Part shown: positions 1 through 9,337 of the stretch, piece by piece
Layout of the letters: every line of letters starts with the position of its first letter
How positions within the stretch are numbered: position 1 is the first letter of the stretch
Assembly: GCA_045805505.1 (NCBI GenBank)
Contig: JBJMLA010000144.1
Coordinates: forward strand, 1 to 64,000
Direction of reading: 5' to 3'
DNA from: BP-464 sp045805505
Lineage (GTDB): Bacteria > Actinomycetota > Thermoleophilia > Solirubrobacterales > Solirubrobacteraceae
DNA: 64,000 nt
Position numbers and translations under genes: made by a program
The notes under the pieces: generated by a model
Told to the model about the DNA's origin: nothing
Databases searched by the model: none
The model's input: only the letters and a program-made list of their open reading frames with translations

Positions 1-71
1 CCGAGCATGAGCTCGGCGCGCCGGTCGGACCCACCATGGAGATCCGTCTCCTCGTAGACGTGTGCGTCCAT
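1..71 (-). CDS. Partial CDS at left edge, possibly phosphate ABC permease (N-terminus only)
   Basis: An ATG on the minus strand 13 bases downstream of the pstS-like stop opens a frame that runs off the window; only 23 complete codons are visible, beginning MDAHVYEETDLHGGSDRRAE. The position directly after a phosphate-binding protein on the same strand is where pstC usually lies, and a hydrophilic N-terminus of this kind is compatible with PstC. No membrane segment is inside the window, so the function rests on gene order alone. It could equally be another downstream gene. Confidence 0.4.
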   Translation of the reverse strand, partial: MDAHVYEETDLHGGSDRRAELML

Positions 72-84
72 GCTGCGTGTGCCG

Positions 85-906
85 CTAGTGCTTGTTGAAC
101 GCGGGAACCGCGCCGGCCCTCTTGAGGATCTTCCCCGCGGCCTTGCTGGTCCGGGCCCACTTGACGAACTTCAGGGCGTCCGGGTCGGGGTTGTCGCTCG
201 GCGTGACGAACCAGATGTAGCGCGAGAGCGGGTAGGTCTGGGCCTTGACGAACTTCGGCGCGCACTGCACACCGTTGAGCGTCAGCGTCTTGAGGTTCGC
301 GCCCTTGGAGTGCGAGAAGCCCACGTAGCCGATGGCGTTGGGATCCTGCGCGACCGCGTTGGCCACCAGGCCGTCGGTCGACACGGTGTTGACGTTCGAC
401 GACTGCGTCTTGCCGTTGAGCACCGCGCTCTGGAAGAACGTGTAGGTGCCGGCGGTCGAGTCGCGGCCGATGGCGGCGATCGTGGTGCTGAGCCCCGAGG
501 TCGGGAACGCGCTCCAGTTGGTCTGACGGGCCAGGTAGATGTCGGCCAGCTCGCCGATCGACAGGTTCGTCAGCTTGTTGGCGCTGTTGACGTCGACGCA
601 CAGGCCGTCGAGGAACATCTGGCGGTACGTCGTGCCCGAGTCGCTGGGCAGCGGCGGGCGCGTGTTGGTCGCGTAGGCGCTGCGGCCCTGCTGGACGTCC
701 TTGACGCCGGCGTTGCCACCGTTGGCCGTGAAGATGAAGTGCACCTTCGGGTCGACCTTGTGGTACCCGGCGTAGAGGGCGCGCAGGTAGGGCTCGGCGA
801 CGCTGGACCCTGACCCGATGAGGTCCTTGGCCTGCGCCGAAGCGGTGCCGCCGAGGGCCGCGCCGAGCGCGAGGCCCAGCGCGACCTTGTTCATGCTGAT
901 CTTCAT
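85..906 (-). CDS. pstS: PstS-like phosphate ABC transporter substrate-binding protein
   Basis: 273 residues. Residues 1-26 form a Sec signal peptide ending near ASAQAKD, without a lipobox, so the protein is probably secreted or held by its transporter. The mature start GSGSSVAEPYL matches the anion-binding loop found at the N-terminus of PstS-family periplasmic-binding-protein folds, and the late PLSRYIWFV segment corresponds to the YPLSRP region of PstS. The family captures inorganic phosphate for the PstCAB importer. It follows a secreted fibronectin-like gene (gap 28 bp) and precedes a truncated frame at the window edge, giving an apparent operon on the minus strand. It is shorter than typical lipoprotein PstS (about 350 residues), so another oxyanion cannot be excluded. 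Confidence 0.8.
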   Translation of the reverse strand: MKISMNKVALGLALGAALGGTASAQAKDLIGSGSSVAEPYLRALYAGYHKVDPKVHFIFTANGGNAGVKDVQQGRSAYATNTRPPLPSDSGTTYRQMFLDGLCVDVNSANKLTNLSIGELADIYLARQTNWSAFPTSGLSTTIAAIGRDSTAGTYTFFQSAVLNGKTQSSNVNTVSTDGLVANAVAQDPNAIGYVGFSHSKGANLKTLTLNGVQCAPKFVKAQTYPLSRYIWFVTPSDNPDPDALKFVKWARTSKAAGKILKRAGAVPAFNKH

Positions 907-934
907 GTGACTGATCTCCGATTCGGTCCCGGCG

Positions 935-1690
935 CTAGCCGGCGAGGATGAGCTTGTTGGACGCGGGCGTCTTGGAGCCCTTGGTCTTCGCGCTGGCGTC
1001 GGCCAGGAGGTGCTTGGTCTTGGACGCCTTCAGCGCCTTGCGTGCGGCGGGAGCGAGGTAGACGGCGACGGTCTTGGTCGAGTCGACCGCGACCTTGTAG
1101 CCGGCCGAACCGATGCTCTGCTGCTTGCCGCCGATCTTGGCCCGCAGATGGACGCGGCCCTCGCAGACCTCGTCGACCGGGCCGTCGCACTGGACGCTGA
1201 CCTGGGCGCGGTTGGCCTTGACGGCGGTCTTGCCGCCGATGATGAACAGCGCGAGCGAGGGGGCGGTCGTGAACTGCGCGTCGCCGCCGTAGACGTACTC
1301 CGGGTTGGCCGGGTCCTTCGGCGTCGAGGGACCGGCGACGAGCCGGTAGTGGTAGGTCGTCGACGGCAGGAGCTCGTCGAGCGACACGTCGACCGGGACG
1401 TCGGCGGTGCCGTTGCTGGCGCTCGTCGTCGGGGTGACCTGGCCGTACTCGGTGGTCGTGCCCCACTCGAAGTGGTAGCTGGTCTGCGCGCCCTTGGGGT
1501 TGACGACGCCGCTGAGGACGGCGTACGTGTCGGTGAGGAGCGTCGTGTCGGGAGGAGACGTGGCGACGGTCGGCGCCGCGGCGAGCGCGACGACGGGAGC
1601 AGCGAGGACGGCGATGCCGGCGACGGCAGCGAGGCCGCGACGCGCGGCCCTGCGCCGCGGTGAGGCGGTCTTGCGAGAACGGGGGAGCAT
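935..1690 (-). CDS. Secreted protein with fibronectin type III-like domain
   Basis: 251 residues. An Arg-rich N-terminus (residues 1-19) followed by a hydrophobic stretch ending ALAAAPT is a signal peptide, possibly Tat-like because of its RR pairs, though no full Tat motif is present. Residues about 45-140 contain the FEWGTTTEYG and TYHYRLVA strands typical of fibronectin-type modules that are common in secreted proteins of Solirubrobacterales. The rest (about 150-251) is a Lys/Ala-rich beta segment with two cysteines (QCDGPVDEVCEG) that could form a disulfide. First gene of the operon leading into pstS. No enzymatic motif is visible; an extracellular binding or wall-associated role is inferred. 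Confidence 0.7.
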   Translation of the reverse strand: MLPRSRKTASPRRRAARRGLAAVAGIAVLAAPVVALAAAPTVATSPPDTTLLTDTYAVLSGVVNPKGAQTSYHFEWGTTTEYGQVTPTTSASNGTADVPVDVSLDELLPSTTYHYRLVAGPSTPKDPANPEYVYGGDAQFTTAPSLALFIIGGKTAVKANRAQVSVQCDGPVDEVCEGRVHLRAKIGGKQQSIGSAGYKVAVDSTKTVAVYLAPAARKALKASKTKHLLADASAKTKGSKTPASNKLILAG

Positions 1691-1813
1691 GGATTCCTTT
1701 CGGCGTCCGGTCTAAAGACCGGAATCCCTATGTGTTTTGTCGAGAATAGCAGAACCCGAGTTTCTCGATTAGTTTTGTGCAGATGGAGTAGGCTTCGCGA
1801 CTTGCACGAGCGC
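1691..1813. promoter_or_regulatory. AT-richer divergent promoter region
   Basis: The stretch between the fibronectin-like gene (minus) and the Rrf2 gene (plus) is clearly richer in A/T than its surroundings, for example around 1726-1785. It must carry the promoters of both. An Rrf2 protein often binds its own upstream region, so an operator here is plausible, but I cannot mark one with confidence. Confidence 0.45.
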
Positions 1814-2335
1814 GTGGCTCCCGTCTTCGGCATCGCGCCACAGGCCATCCGGGCCGGTGGGACGCTGCGCGTCACGGCGCGCGCCGACTACGCCGTGCGG
1901 GCCGCGCTCGAGCTGGCGGGCGGCTTCGGAAGCGGCCGGGCCATGCGCGGCGAGGCGATCGCCAAGGCGCAGGGGATCTCGCCGAAGTTCCTCGAGACGA
2001 TCCTCGCGGAGCTGCGCCACTGCGGCATCGTCAACAGCCAGCGCGGTGTCGACGGTGGCTACTGGCTCGCGCGGCCGCCCGAGGAGATCAGCATCGCCGA
2101 CGTCATCCGCGCGGTCGAGGGGCCGCTCGCGCGCGTGCACAGCAGCCCGCCCGAGGATCTCGTCTACGAGGGCGCGGCCGCGGCGCTACCCACCGTCTGG
2201 GTCGCCGTCCGCCGGGCGGTGCGCGATGTCGTCGAGCACGCGACGCTGGCCGACGTCGCCGCCGGCAACCTGCCGCCGGAGATCCGCGAGCTGGCCGCCG
2301 ACCCCGAGGCCTGGCGCACCCGCGAAGGCGCCTGA
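1814..2335 (+). CDS. Rrf2 family transcriptional regulator
   Basis: About 173 residues from the GTG at 1814. The segment RVTARADYAVRAALELA opens the Rrf2 winged helix; the recognition region reads ISPKFLETILAELRHCGIV and the wing QRGVDGGYWLARP. The three cysteines that bind an Fe-S cluster in IscR/NsrR are absent, so this is a non-Fe-S member, and its ligand is unknown. The start is uncertain: the frame is open from an ATG at 1730 through the AT-rich promoter, TTG (1802) and GTG (1814) are in frame, and homologues usually begin only about 3-5 residues before RVTARADYA, so an even later non-ATG start (CTG 1865) is conceivable. It is divergent from the fibronectin/pstS operon, which it may control. 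Confidence 0.82.
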   Translation: MAPVFGIAPQAIRAGGTLRVTARADYAVRAALELAGGFGSGRAMRGEAIAKAQGISPKFLETILAELRHCGIVNSQRGVDGGYWLARPPEEISIADVIRAVEGPLARVHSSPPEDLVYEGAAAALPTVWVAVRRAVRDVVEHATLADVAAGNLPPEIRELAADPEAWRTREGA

Positions 2336-2341
2336 GCGCGG

Positions 2342-2815
2342 TCAGTCCGCGCTGTCGTCGGCCACGCGCCGGGCGACCCGCCCGGGCTTGGATGCGAAGA
2401 GCTTGTGCCCGCGCTCGGCGATCTTGGCCTCGAGCTGCTCGCGCCGATGCGTGACGTGCGCGGCCGCCTGCGCCGGCACCAGCTCGAGGTCGCGTCGCTC
2501 GGCGAGCGCGTCGAGGATGCGCCGCGCGCCCCGCGCCAGCGCGCGGGCCTCGGACGCAGAGCGCGGCTCGGCCACCGTTGCCGCGACCCACAGCGCCGTC
2601 GTGGCGGCGCGCAGATCCTCGAACGCCGCATCGCCCGGCTCCTCGGCGGCGTGGTTGAACGCGCGCCGCGCCGCGCGGTAGGCCTCGGCCAGATCCGGCG
2701 GCGGAGCGACCGCGGGCTCTGGCTCGGGCTCGCGGGTGGGCGGTGCCGCTGCCGCGCGCGAGCGCAGCAGCAGGCCCGCGGTCGCCGCCCCGGCGGCAAG
2801 CACGGCGGTGCTCAC
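2342..2815 (-). CDS. Hypothetical protein with one N-terminal membrane helix
   Basis: 157 residues from a GTG start at 2815. Residues 2-17 (STAVLAAGAATAGLLL) form one hydrophobic helix followed by an Arg and an Ala/Pro/Glu-rich linker, then an Arg/Ala/Glu-rich alpha-helical segment and a basic tail. I do not recognise a family. It lies 29 bp downstream of the peroxiredoxin on the same strand and is probably cotranscribed with it. The composition suggests a single-pass membrane protein with a cytoplasmic helical domain. Base composition matches its neighbours. Confidence 0.5.
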   Translation of the reverse strand: MSTAVLAAGAATAGLLLRSRAAAAPPTREPEPEPAVAPPPDLAEAYRAARRAFNHAAEEPGDAAFEDLRAATTALWVAATVAEPRSASEARALARGARRILDALAERRDLELVPAQAAAHVTHRREQLEAKIAERGHKLFASKPGRVARRVADDSAD

Positions 2816-2844
2816 CGTCAGCAGGGCAGCGGGGCGGCGCAGGA

Positions 2845-3501
<657 letters not shown>

Positions 3502-3563
3502 TTAGGTGTCTCCTGATGGGGTTTCGGGTGAATAGCTGATCACCACGCTAGCCAATCCCGGGA

Positions 3564-4868
3564 TCAGCTGATGTGAACGGTCGGTTCGCTCGCCGAACGC
3601 TGGTCCGGCGTGTTGATGTCGACGCCCGCCGGGGGGTCGACGTGGTCGGCCTCGGCCAGCACGTCGCCCGTCGCCCGCTGCCAGGTGATGAGCCGCTCGC
3701 GGAGGTCCGCCGCGACATCGGCGTAGGCGGGATCGTCGATGAGGTTGTGCGCCTCGTTGGGGTCGAAGAGCAGGTCGTAGAGCTGCTCGGGCGCGATCTC
3801 GCGCTCGGCCCAGCCGCTGGCCAGCAGCAGGTCCTTGCTCGGCCCGTCGTCGGTGTTGGGCAGGACGGGCGTGCGGCGCTCGCCCCAGCGGCGGATGTAC
3901 TTGTGGCGCTCCGTGCGCACACAGCGCTGGGGCTCGTAGGCGGCGTGCCACGTCGAGCCGGCGTGGATCTCCTCGCGCACGCTCTTGGTCTCGCCGCGCA
4001 GCATCGGCAGCAGCGACACGCCCTGCAGCCAGTCGGGCTGCTCGAGCTCGAGGTGGTCGCAGACGGTGGGGAAGAGGTCGAGGTGCGAGACGAGCCGGTC
4101 GTTGACGCGCCCGCCCGAGAACGGGCGCGGCCCCTTGAGGATCAGCATCACGCCGATGCCGCGGTCATACAGCGTCGACTTGGCGCCCGGGAACGGCATC
4201 CCGTGATCGGTGGTGAAGATGACCAGCGTGTTCTCGTCGAGGCCGCTGGCCTCGAGCTGGTTGAGGACCATCCCGACACCGTGGTCGAGCGAGCGGGCGC
4301 TGGCCTTGAAGCCGGCGATGTCCTGGCGCACGTCCGGGTGGTCGGGCAGGTTCGCCGGACCCTGGGAGAAGTGCGCGTCGCGGATCGAGCCGGGGCCGAG
4401 GAACTCGCGATGGGTCTCGAAGAAGCCGACGCTGAGGAAGAACGGGCGGTCGTGCTCGCGCTTGAGCACCTCGATCGCCAGCGGGGCGACCGACTCGACC
4501 TTCGTGGTCGGGATCTTCATCACCTCGTCGTAGCCGATGACGTCGGGCTCCTTGGAGATGTGCTGCTCGCCGATCAGCGTCGAGGAGTAGCCGACCTTGC
4601 GCAGGGTGTGGACGATGTGGTGGGAGTAGTCGTTGAGCGACCAGCCACGGTGGGCCAGGCCGAGCATCCCGTTGGCGTGGCCGTACTGGCCGGTCAGCAG
4701 GCACGCGCGCGAGGCCGAGCAGGTCGGCGCGGCGCAGTAGGCCTGGCGGAACAGCACGCCCTGGTCGGCGAGTCCCTGGATGTTGGGAGTGGGTACCTGG
4801 TAGCCGTAGGGCTGGACGTAGCGCCCCGTGTCATGCGAGTGCAGGTACAGGATGTTGGGGCGGTTCAT
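3564..4868 (-). CDS. Sulfatase family hydrolase (formylglycine type)
   Basis: 434 residues. The signature CSASRACLLTG places the residue converted to formylglycine at Cys50, fitting the C-x-(P/A)-S-R-x4-T-G consensus of type I sulfatases. Metal-binding residues are seen in NILYLHSHDTG at the N-terminus and TTDHGMPFPGAKST near residue 220. The order of motifs resembles heparan N-sulfatase (sulfamidase)-like and related enzymes of the alkaline-phosphatase superfamily. No signal peptide is present, so it appears cytoplasmic, which is unusual for sulfatases acting on large polymers and suggests a small sulfated substrate. It is divergent from a sulfotransferase with almost no space between them. 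Confidence 0.9.
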   Translation of the reverse strand: MNRPNILYLHSHDTGRYVQPYGYQVPTPNIQGLADQGVLFRQAYCAAPTCSASRACLLTGQYGHANGMLGLAHRGWSLNDYSHHIVHTLRKVGYSSTLIGEQHISKEPDVIGYDEVMKIPTTKVESVAPLAIEVLKREHDRPFFLSVGFFETHREFLGPGSIRDAHFSQGPANLPDHPDVRQDIAGFKASARSLDHGVGMVLNQLEASGLDENTLVIFTTDHGMPFPGAKSTLYDRGIGVMLILKGPRPFSGGRVNDRLVSHLDLFPTVCDHLELEQPDWLQGVSLLPMLRGETKSVREEIHAGSTWHAAYEPQRCVRTERHKYIRRWGERRTPVLPNTDDGPSKDLLLASGWAEREIAPEQLYDLLFDPNEAHNLIDDPAYADVAADLRERLITWQRATGDVLAEADHVDPPAGVDINTPDQRSASEPTVHIS

Positions 4869-4891
4869 CAGGACTATTGTCTACCAACTCT

Positions 4892-5746
4892 ATGGACTTT
4901 ACGCCGGCCGCGACATGCTCCTACCTGGTCTGCGCGACCCCGCGCAGCGGCAGCACCCTACTGTGCCATCTGCTGGGCCAGACGGGGGTCGCCGGGCGGC
5001 CCGAGGAGTACTTCGAGGCGCTGCAGCACTCGGGGCTGCCGCGCCGTCCGGACGAGTACTTCGACCGCGAGCGCCACGCCAACATCGTCGAGCGCCTGGC
5101 CTTCCGCGAGATGCCCGACGAGCGCCAGGAGCGCACGCCCAACGAGCTGTGGGATCCCGCGACCTACGACCGCTACCTCGCGTGGGCGCTGGAGGAGGGA
5201 ACGACCCCCAACGGGGTCTTCGGCGCCAAGCTCATGTGGGGCTACCTGGGTGACTTCGCGACCCTGCTGCGCGGGATCGAGGGCCTCGGCGCGCTTCCCG
5301 TCCCGCAGCTGCTCGACGCGGTCTTCCCGGGCCTGCGCTACGTCCAGATCACGCGCGAGGACAAGGTTCGCCAGGCCGTCTCGCTGTGGAAGGCCGTGCA
5401 GACCCAGGCGTGGCGGCGCGAGGGCGGCGCGACCGCGCCCCGGGTCGAGCCCGAGTTCTCGTTCCGCGCGATCAACTACCTCGTCCGGCTGCTCACCGCG
5501 CACGACGCCTCGTGGGACGCCTACTTCCTCGGCCTCGGCGAGGAGCCGCTGAAGGTCACCTACGAGGAGCTGGCCGCCGCGCCGGCGCCGGTGGTCACGC
5601 GCGTGCTCGAGCATCTGGGGATCGACGTGCCCGACGACCTGGGCATCGACGCCCCGCGCCTGGAGGTCCAGGCCGACGAGCTGTCCGAGGACTGGGTCCG
5701 CCGCGTCCACGCGCACCTCGCCGCGCTCGAGCGTCCTGACGTCTGA
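4892..5746 (+). CDS. Stf0-like sulfotransferase
   Basis: 284 residues from the ATG at 4892; a TTG at 4877 is also in frame. The PAPS-binding loop CATPRSGSTLLC (5'-phosphosulfate binding, about residues 14-25) and the later QITREDKVRQAVSLWKA segment (3'-phosphate binding) match the Stf0 family, whose characterised member makes trehalose-2-sulfate in mycobacteria. The WGYLGDF region is also typical. The protein transfers sulfate from PAPS to a hydroxyl of a small acceptor. Only 8-23 bp separate its start from the divergent sulfatase gene, so the two share a promoter region and may write and erase the same sulfate. Acceptor unknown. Confidence 0.85.
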   Translation: MDFTPAATCSYLVCATPRSGSTLLCHLLGQTGVAGRPEEYFEALQHSGLPRRPDEYFDRERHANIVERLAFREMPDERQERTPNELWDPATYDRYLAWALEEGTTPNGVFGAKLMWGYLGDFATLLRGIEGLGALPVPQLLDAVFPGLRYVQITREDKVRQAVSLWKAVQTQAWRREGGATAPRVEPEFSFRAINYLVRLLTAHDASWDAYFLGLGEEPLKVTYEELAAAPAPVVTRVLEHLGIDVPDDLGIDAPRLEVQADELSEDWVRRVHAHLAALERPDV

Positions 5747-5781
5747 GCCGCCGCCGCCGCCACACCTAGCCTGGGCGGTGG

Positions 5782-7707
5782 ATGCCCACGCCGCCGAAGC
5801 CCTCCCGCGCACCGGCCGCGGCGCATGCGGGCATCGCCGCGCTGACGCTCGGCGCACTCGGCGTGGTCTTCGGCGACATCGGCACCAGCCCGCTGTACGC
5901 GCTGCAGACCGTCTTCCACGCCGACCACGGCGCGGTGCCGACGACGCACTCGGCCGTCTACGGCGTCCTGTCGCTGATCGTCTGGTCGGTGACGATCATC
6001 GTCTCGCTCAAGTACGTGACGTTCATCATGCGCGCCGACAACGGCGGCGAGGGCGGGATCATGGCGCTGATCGCGCTGATCCAGAGGGTCGGCCTGTCGG
6101 GGCGCCGCGCGAAGATGATGCTCGTCGCGCTGGGCATCTTCGGTGCGGCACTGTTCTACGGCGACGGGATGATCACCCCGGCCATCTCGGTGATGTCGGC
6201 GGTCGAGGGCCTCGAGGTGGTCTCGCCGTCGCTGCACTCGCTGGTCGTGCCGATCGCGCTGGGCATCCTCACGGGGCTCTTCGTCATCCAGCGCTTCGGC
6301 ACCGCCACGATCGGCCGGGTCTTCGGCCCGGTCATGGCGGTCTGGTTCACGATCCTCGCCATTGCCGGCGTCGGCCAGATCGCCGCGCACCCGTCGATCC
6401 TGCGCGCGCTGTCGCCGACCTACGCGGTGCAGTTCTTCGTCGAGCACGGCGGGACGGCGTTCATCGCCATGGGCTCGATCGTCCTGGCCGTCACCGGCGC
6501 CGAGGCGCTCTACGCCGACATGGGGCACTTCGGCCGGCGGCCGATCCGCCGCGCGTGGTTCCTGCTGGTCTTTCCGGCGCTGACGCTCAACTACTTCGGC
6601 CAGGGCGCGCTGATCCTCGACGATCCGGCGCGCATCAGCAGCCCGTTCTTCCTGCTGTTCCCCGACTGGAGCCGCGTCCCGATGGTGGTACTGGCCACGC
6701 TGGCCACGGTGATCGCGTCGCAGGCGGTCATCTCCGGGGCCTTCTCGGTCACCCGCCAGGCGGTCAGCCTCGGGTTCCTGCCGCGCGTGACGATCCGCCA
6801 CACCTCCGAGCACGAGGTCGGCCAGGTCTACGTCCCGGCCGTCAACTGGGGCATCTTCGTCGCGGTGGCCGCGCTCGTCGTCGGCTTCGGCTCGTCGGTC
6901 GCGCTGGCGTCGGCCTACGGCATCGCCGTCACGGGCACCCTGGCCATCGACACGATCCTGTTCTTCGTCGTCGTGCGCACGCTGTGGCGCCGGCCGCTGT
7001 GGCTCGTGGTCACCGGCGCGACGCTGTTCCTGATCGTCGACCTGGCCTTCTTCTCGGCCAACCTGACCAAGGTGCTCCACGGCGGCTGGTTCCCGCTGGT
7101 CATCGCGCTGATCGTCTTCACCCTGCTGACGACGTGGCAGAAGGGCCGCGAGATCGTCGCCGCCAACCGCGCGCAGGTCGAGGGATCGCTGCGGACGTTC
7201 GTCGAGGACATCCACGCCTGGGATCCGCCGATCTACCGGCCGCCGGGGACGGGGGTGTTCCTCAACGCCAGCAGGGAGAGCACGCCGCTGGCGATGCGCG
7301 CCAACGTCGAGCACAACCACACGCTGCACGAGCACGTGGTGATCATCTCCATCGAGGTCCAGAACGTGCCGCACGTGCCCGAGGACGAGCAGGTCGTCAT
7401 CGACGACCTCGGCTACTCCGACGACGGCATCAGCCACGTCACCGCGCGGTTGGGGTTCCAGGACGACACGAACGTCCCGGGGATCCTCGAGCTGGCCATC
7501 GCCGCCGGGCTCGAGCGGCCGTGCGATCTCGACACGGCGTCCTTCTTCGTGTCGAAGATGTCCATCGTCGCGTCGGAGAACGGCCGGATGTCGCCGCTGC
7601 GCAAGCGGCTGTTCCTCGCGCTGGCGCGCAACTCGTCGGATCCCGTGCCGTACTTCCACCTGCCCGACGAGCGCACGGTGACCATGGGCTCGCACGTCCC
7701 GCTGTAG
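5782..7707 (+). CDS. kup: KUP/HAK-type potassium uptake transporter
   Basis: 641 residues, the standard length. The N-terminus LGALGVVFGDIGTSPLYAL is the Kup family signature, followed by LKYVTFIMRADNGGEGGI and FYGDGMITPAISV. Twelve hydrophobic segments span residues about 15-450; the remaining 190 residues form the cytoplasmic C-terminal domain containing PPGTGVFLN. Kup proteins are proton-coupled K+ symporters in the inner membrane that serve under low external K+ or low pH. It stands alone, 36 bp after the sulfotransferase. No c-di-AMP riboswitch is evident in the short leader. Confidence 0.95.
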   Translation: MPTPPKPSRAPAAAHAGIAALTLGALGVVFGDIGTSPLYALQTVFHADHGAVPTTHSAVYGVLSLIVWSVTIIVSLKYVTFIMRADNGGEGGIMALIALIQRVGLSGRRAKMMLVALGIFGAALFYGDGMITPAISVMSAVEGLEVVSPSLHSLVVPIALGILTGLFVIQRFGTATIGRVFGPVMAVWFTILAIAGVGQIAAHPSILRALSPTYAVQFFVEHGGTAFIAMGSIVLAVTGAEALYADMGHFGRRPIRRAWFLLVFPALTLNYFGQGALILDDPARISSPFFLLFPDWSRVPMVVLATLATVIASQAVISGAFSVTRQAVSLGFLPRVTIRHTSEHEVGQVYVPAVNWGIFVAVAALVVGFGSSVALASAYGIAVTGTLAIDTILFFVVVRTLWRRPLWLVVTGATLFLIVDLAFFSANLTKVLHGGWFPLVIALIVFTLLTTWQKGREIVAANRAQVEGSLRTFVEDIHAWDPPIYRPPGTGVFLNASRESTPLAMRANVEHNHTLHEHVVIISIEVQNVPHVPEDEQVVIDDLGYSDDGISHVTARLGFQDDTNVPGILELAIAAGLERPCDLDTASFFVSKMSIVASENGRMSPLRKRLFLALARNSSDPVPYFHLPDERTVTMGSHVPL

Positions 7708-7769
7708 CGAGACGTCGGTTTCCAACGGTGGCCTCGTCGCCGCCCCGCGTGGCGGGTAGCCGCAGGAGC

Positions 7770-8159
7770 ATGGCTTCCAAGGCAGCGATCACCATCATGC
7801 GGCCGCCGGACGAGGTGCGCCGCCTGTGGGCCGACTCGGCCTACCGCCCCGACTACGCCGCCGAGGCGGCCGACGCGGTCACGTTCCTCCAGGCGCCCGG
7901 CGACCGCGGCACCGAGGTCGTCGTCGACCTCGAGAAGGAGACGCCGGGCGGCAAGCTCGGAGCGGTCGTCGAGAAGCTGACCAGCGCGGTGCCCCGCGCG
8001 AAGGTCATGGACGATCTGCGCCACTTCAAGCAGCTGGTCGAGACGGGCGTGGTCGCGCAGTCCGACGGCACGCCCGAGGGCGAGCGCTTCGAGCGCAAGA
8101 CGAGCCAGCGCCCCGCCCAGCCCCTCGACGCCGCCGAGCTGCAGGAGGTGCGGTCCTGA
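7770..8159 (+). CDS. Small SRPBCC/cyclase-like protein
   Basis: 129 residues from the ATG at 7770, preceded by AGGAG. The sequence starts KAAITIMRPPDEVRRLWAD, continues with VTFLQAPGDRGTEVVVDLE and ends with a helix VMDDLRHFKQLVETGVV. This is the strand/helix pattern of the SRPBCC (polyketide cyclase/dehydrase-like) fold as found in small actinobacterial proteins encoded beside a zinc alcohol dehydrogenase. The fold normally binds a hydrophobic ligand. The TGA stop overlaps the ATG of the dehydrogenase by one base, so the two are translationally coupled. Ligand and function are unknown. Confidence 0.7.
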   Translation: MASKAAITIMRPPDEVRRLWADSAYRPDYAAEAADAVTFLQAPGDRGTEVVVDLEKETPGGKLGAVVEKLTSAVPRAKVMDDLRHFKQLVETGVVAQSDGTPEGERFERKTSQRPAQPLDAAELQEVRS

Positions 8160-9337
8160 TGCGCGCCAACGTCTGGTCGGGCCGCAACACGGTCCAGGTC
8201 GAGAACGTCCCGGACCCCAAGATCCTCAACGACCGCGACGCGATCGTGAAGATCACCTCGACCGCCATCTGCGGGTCGGACCTGCACCTCTACGACGGCT
8301 ACATCCCGACGATGGAGAAGGGCGACATCCTCGGCCACGAGTTCATGGGCGAGATCGTCGAGACCGGCAAGGGCGTCTCGAACCTCCAGGTCGGCGACCG
8401 CGTCGTCGTCCCCTTCCCGATCGCCTGCGGCAACTGCTGGGCCTGCAAGCACGAGCTCTACTCGGTCTGCGAGAACTCGAACCCGAACTCCGGCATCGCC
8501 GAGAAGGCCTTCGGGCACTCGACCGCGGGCATCTTCGGCTACTCGCACATGACCGGCGGCTACGCCGGCGGCCAGGCCGAGTACGCCCGGGTCCCGTACG
8601 CCGACATCGGCCCGTTCAAGATCGAGGACGACCTCACCGACGACCAGGTCCTCTTCCTCACCGACGTCTTCCCGACGGGCTACATGGGCGCGGAGTTCTG
8701 CGACATCACCGGCGGCGAGGTGGTGGCCGTCCTCGGCGCCGGTCCCGTCGGGCAGTTCGCCATCGCGTCGGCCGTGATGCTCGGAGCCGAGCGCGTCATC
8801 GCCATCGACGAGATCGACGTGCGGCTGCGCATGGCGACCGAGAAGGCCGGCGCCACCGACGCGATCAACTTCGCCGAGGACCCCGACATCGTCGAGCAGC
8901 TCAAGGAGCTGACCGGCGGGCGCGGCCCCGACGCGGTGATCGACTGCGTCGGCATGGAGGCGACCCACGGGCACGGGCTCGTCCAGGCGATGGACACCGT
9001 CAAGCAGTCCACGCGCTCGGAGTCCGATCGCGGGCCGGCGCTGCGCGACGCGATCATGGCCTGCCGGCCCGGCGGCATCGTCTCGGTGATGGGCGTCTAC
9101 GGCGGGCTGATGGACAAGTTCCCGACGGGCGCCTTCATGAACAAGGGCCTGACGCTGAAGTCCGGGCAGTGCCACGTGCACCGCTACCTGCCCAAGCTCT
9201 ACGAGCACATCAAGAACGGCGACATCGACCCCAGCTTCATCATCACCCACAAGATCCCGCTCGAGGACACGCCCACGGGCTACGAGACGTTCAAGCACAA
9301 GCAGGACGACTGCGTGAAGGTGGTGCTCAAGCCATGA
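8159..9337 (+). CDS. Zinc-dependent alcohol/aldehyde dehydrogenase (MDR superfamily)
   Basis: 392 residues. Catalytic zinc ligands are seen in AICGSDLHLYDG and GHEFMGEIVE; the structural zinc lobe is CGNCWACKHELYSVC. The Rossmann motif VLGAGPVGQFA binds NAD(P). The insertion with ESNPNSGIAEKAFGHSTAGIFG-like sequence and the length resemble glutathione-independent formaldehyde-dehydrogenase-like members of the medium-chain family. Middle gene of a three-gene operon: coupled to the upstream SRPBCC-like gene (1-bp overlap) and to the downstream membrane protein (ATGA, 4-bp overlap). The substrate is not determined by sequence; small aldehydes or alcohols are most likely. Confidence 0.9.
   Translation: MRANVWSGRNTVQVENVPDPKILNDRDAIVKITSTAICGSDLHLYDGYIPTMEKGDILGHEFMGEIVETGKGVSNLQVGDRVVVPFPIACGNCWACKHELYSVCENSNPNSGIAEKAFGHSTAGIFGYSHMTGGYAGGQAEYARVPYADIGPFKIEDDLTDDQVLFLTDVFPTGYMGAEFCDITGGEVVAVLGAGPVGQFAIASAVMLGAERVIAIDEIDVRLRMATEKAGATDAINFAEDPDIVEQLKELTGGRGPDAVIDCVGMEATHGHGLVQAMDTVKQSTRSESDRGPALRDAIMACRPGGIVSVMGVYGGLMDKFPTGAFMNKGLTLKSGQCHVHRYLPKLYEHIKNGDIDPSFIITHKIPLEDTPTGYETFKHKQDDCVKVVLKP

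Noticed and set aside
5560..7725. A 721-codon minus-strand frame opposite kup
   Set aside because: Antisense shadow with highly charged, repetitive composition; the plus-strand Kup protein has all family motifs.
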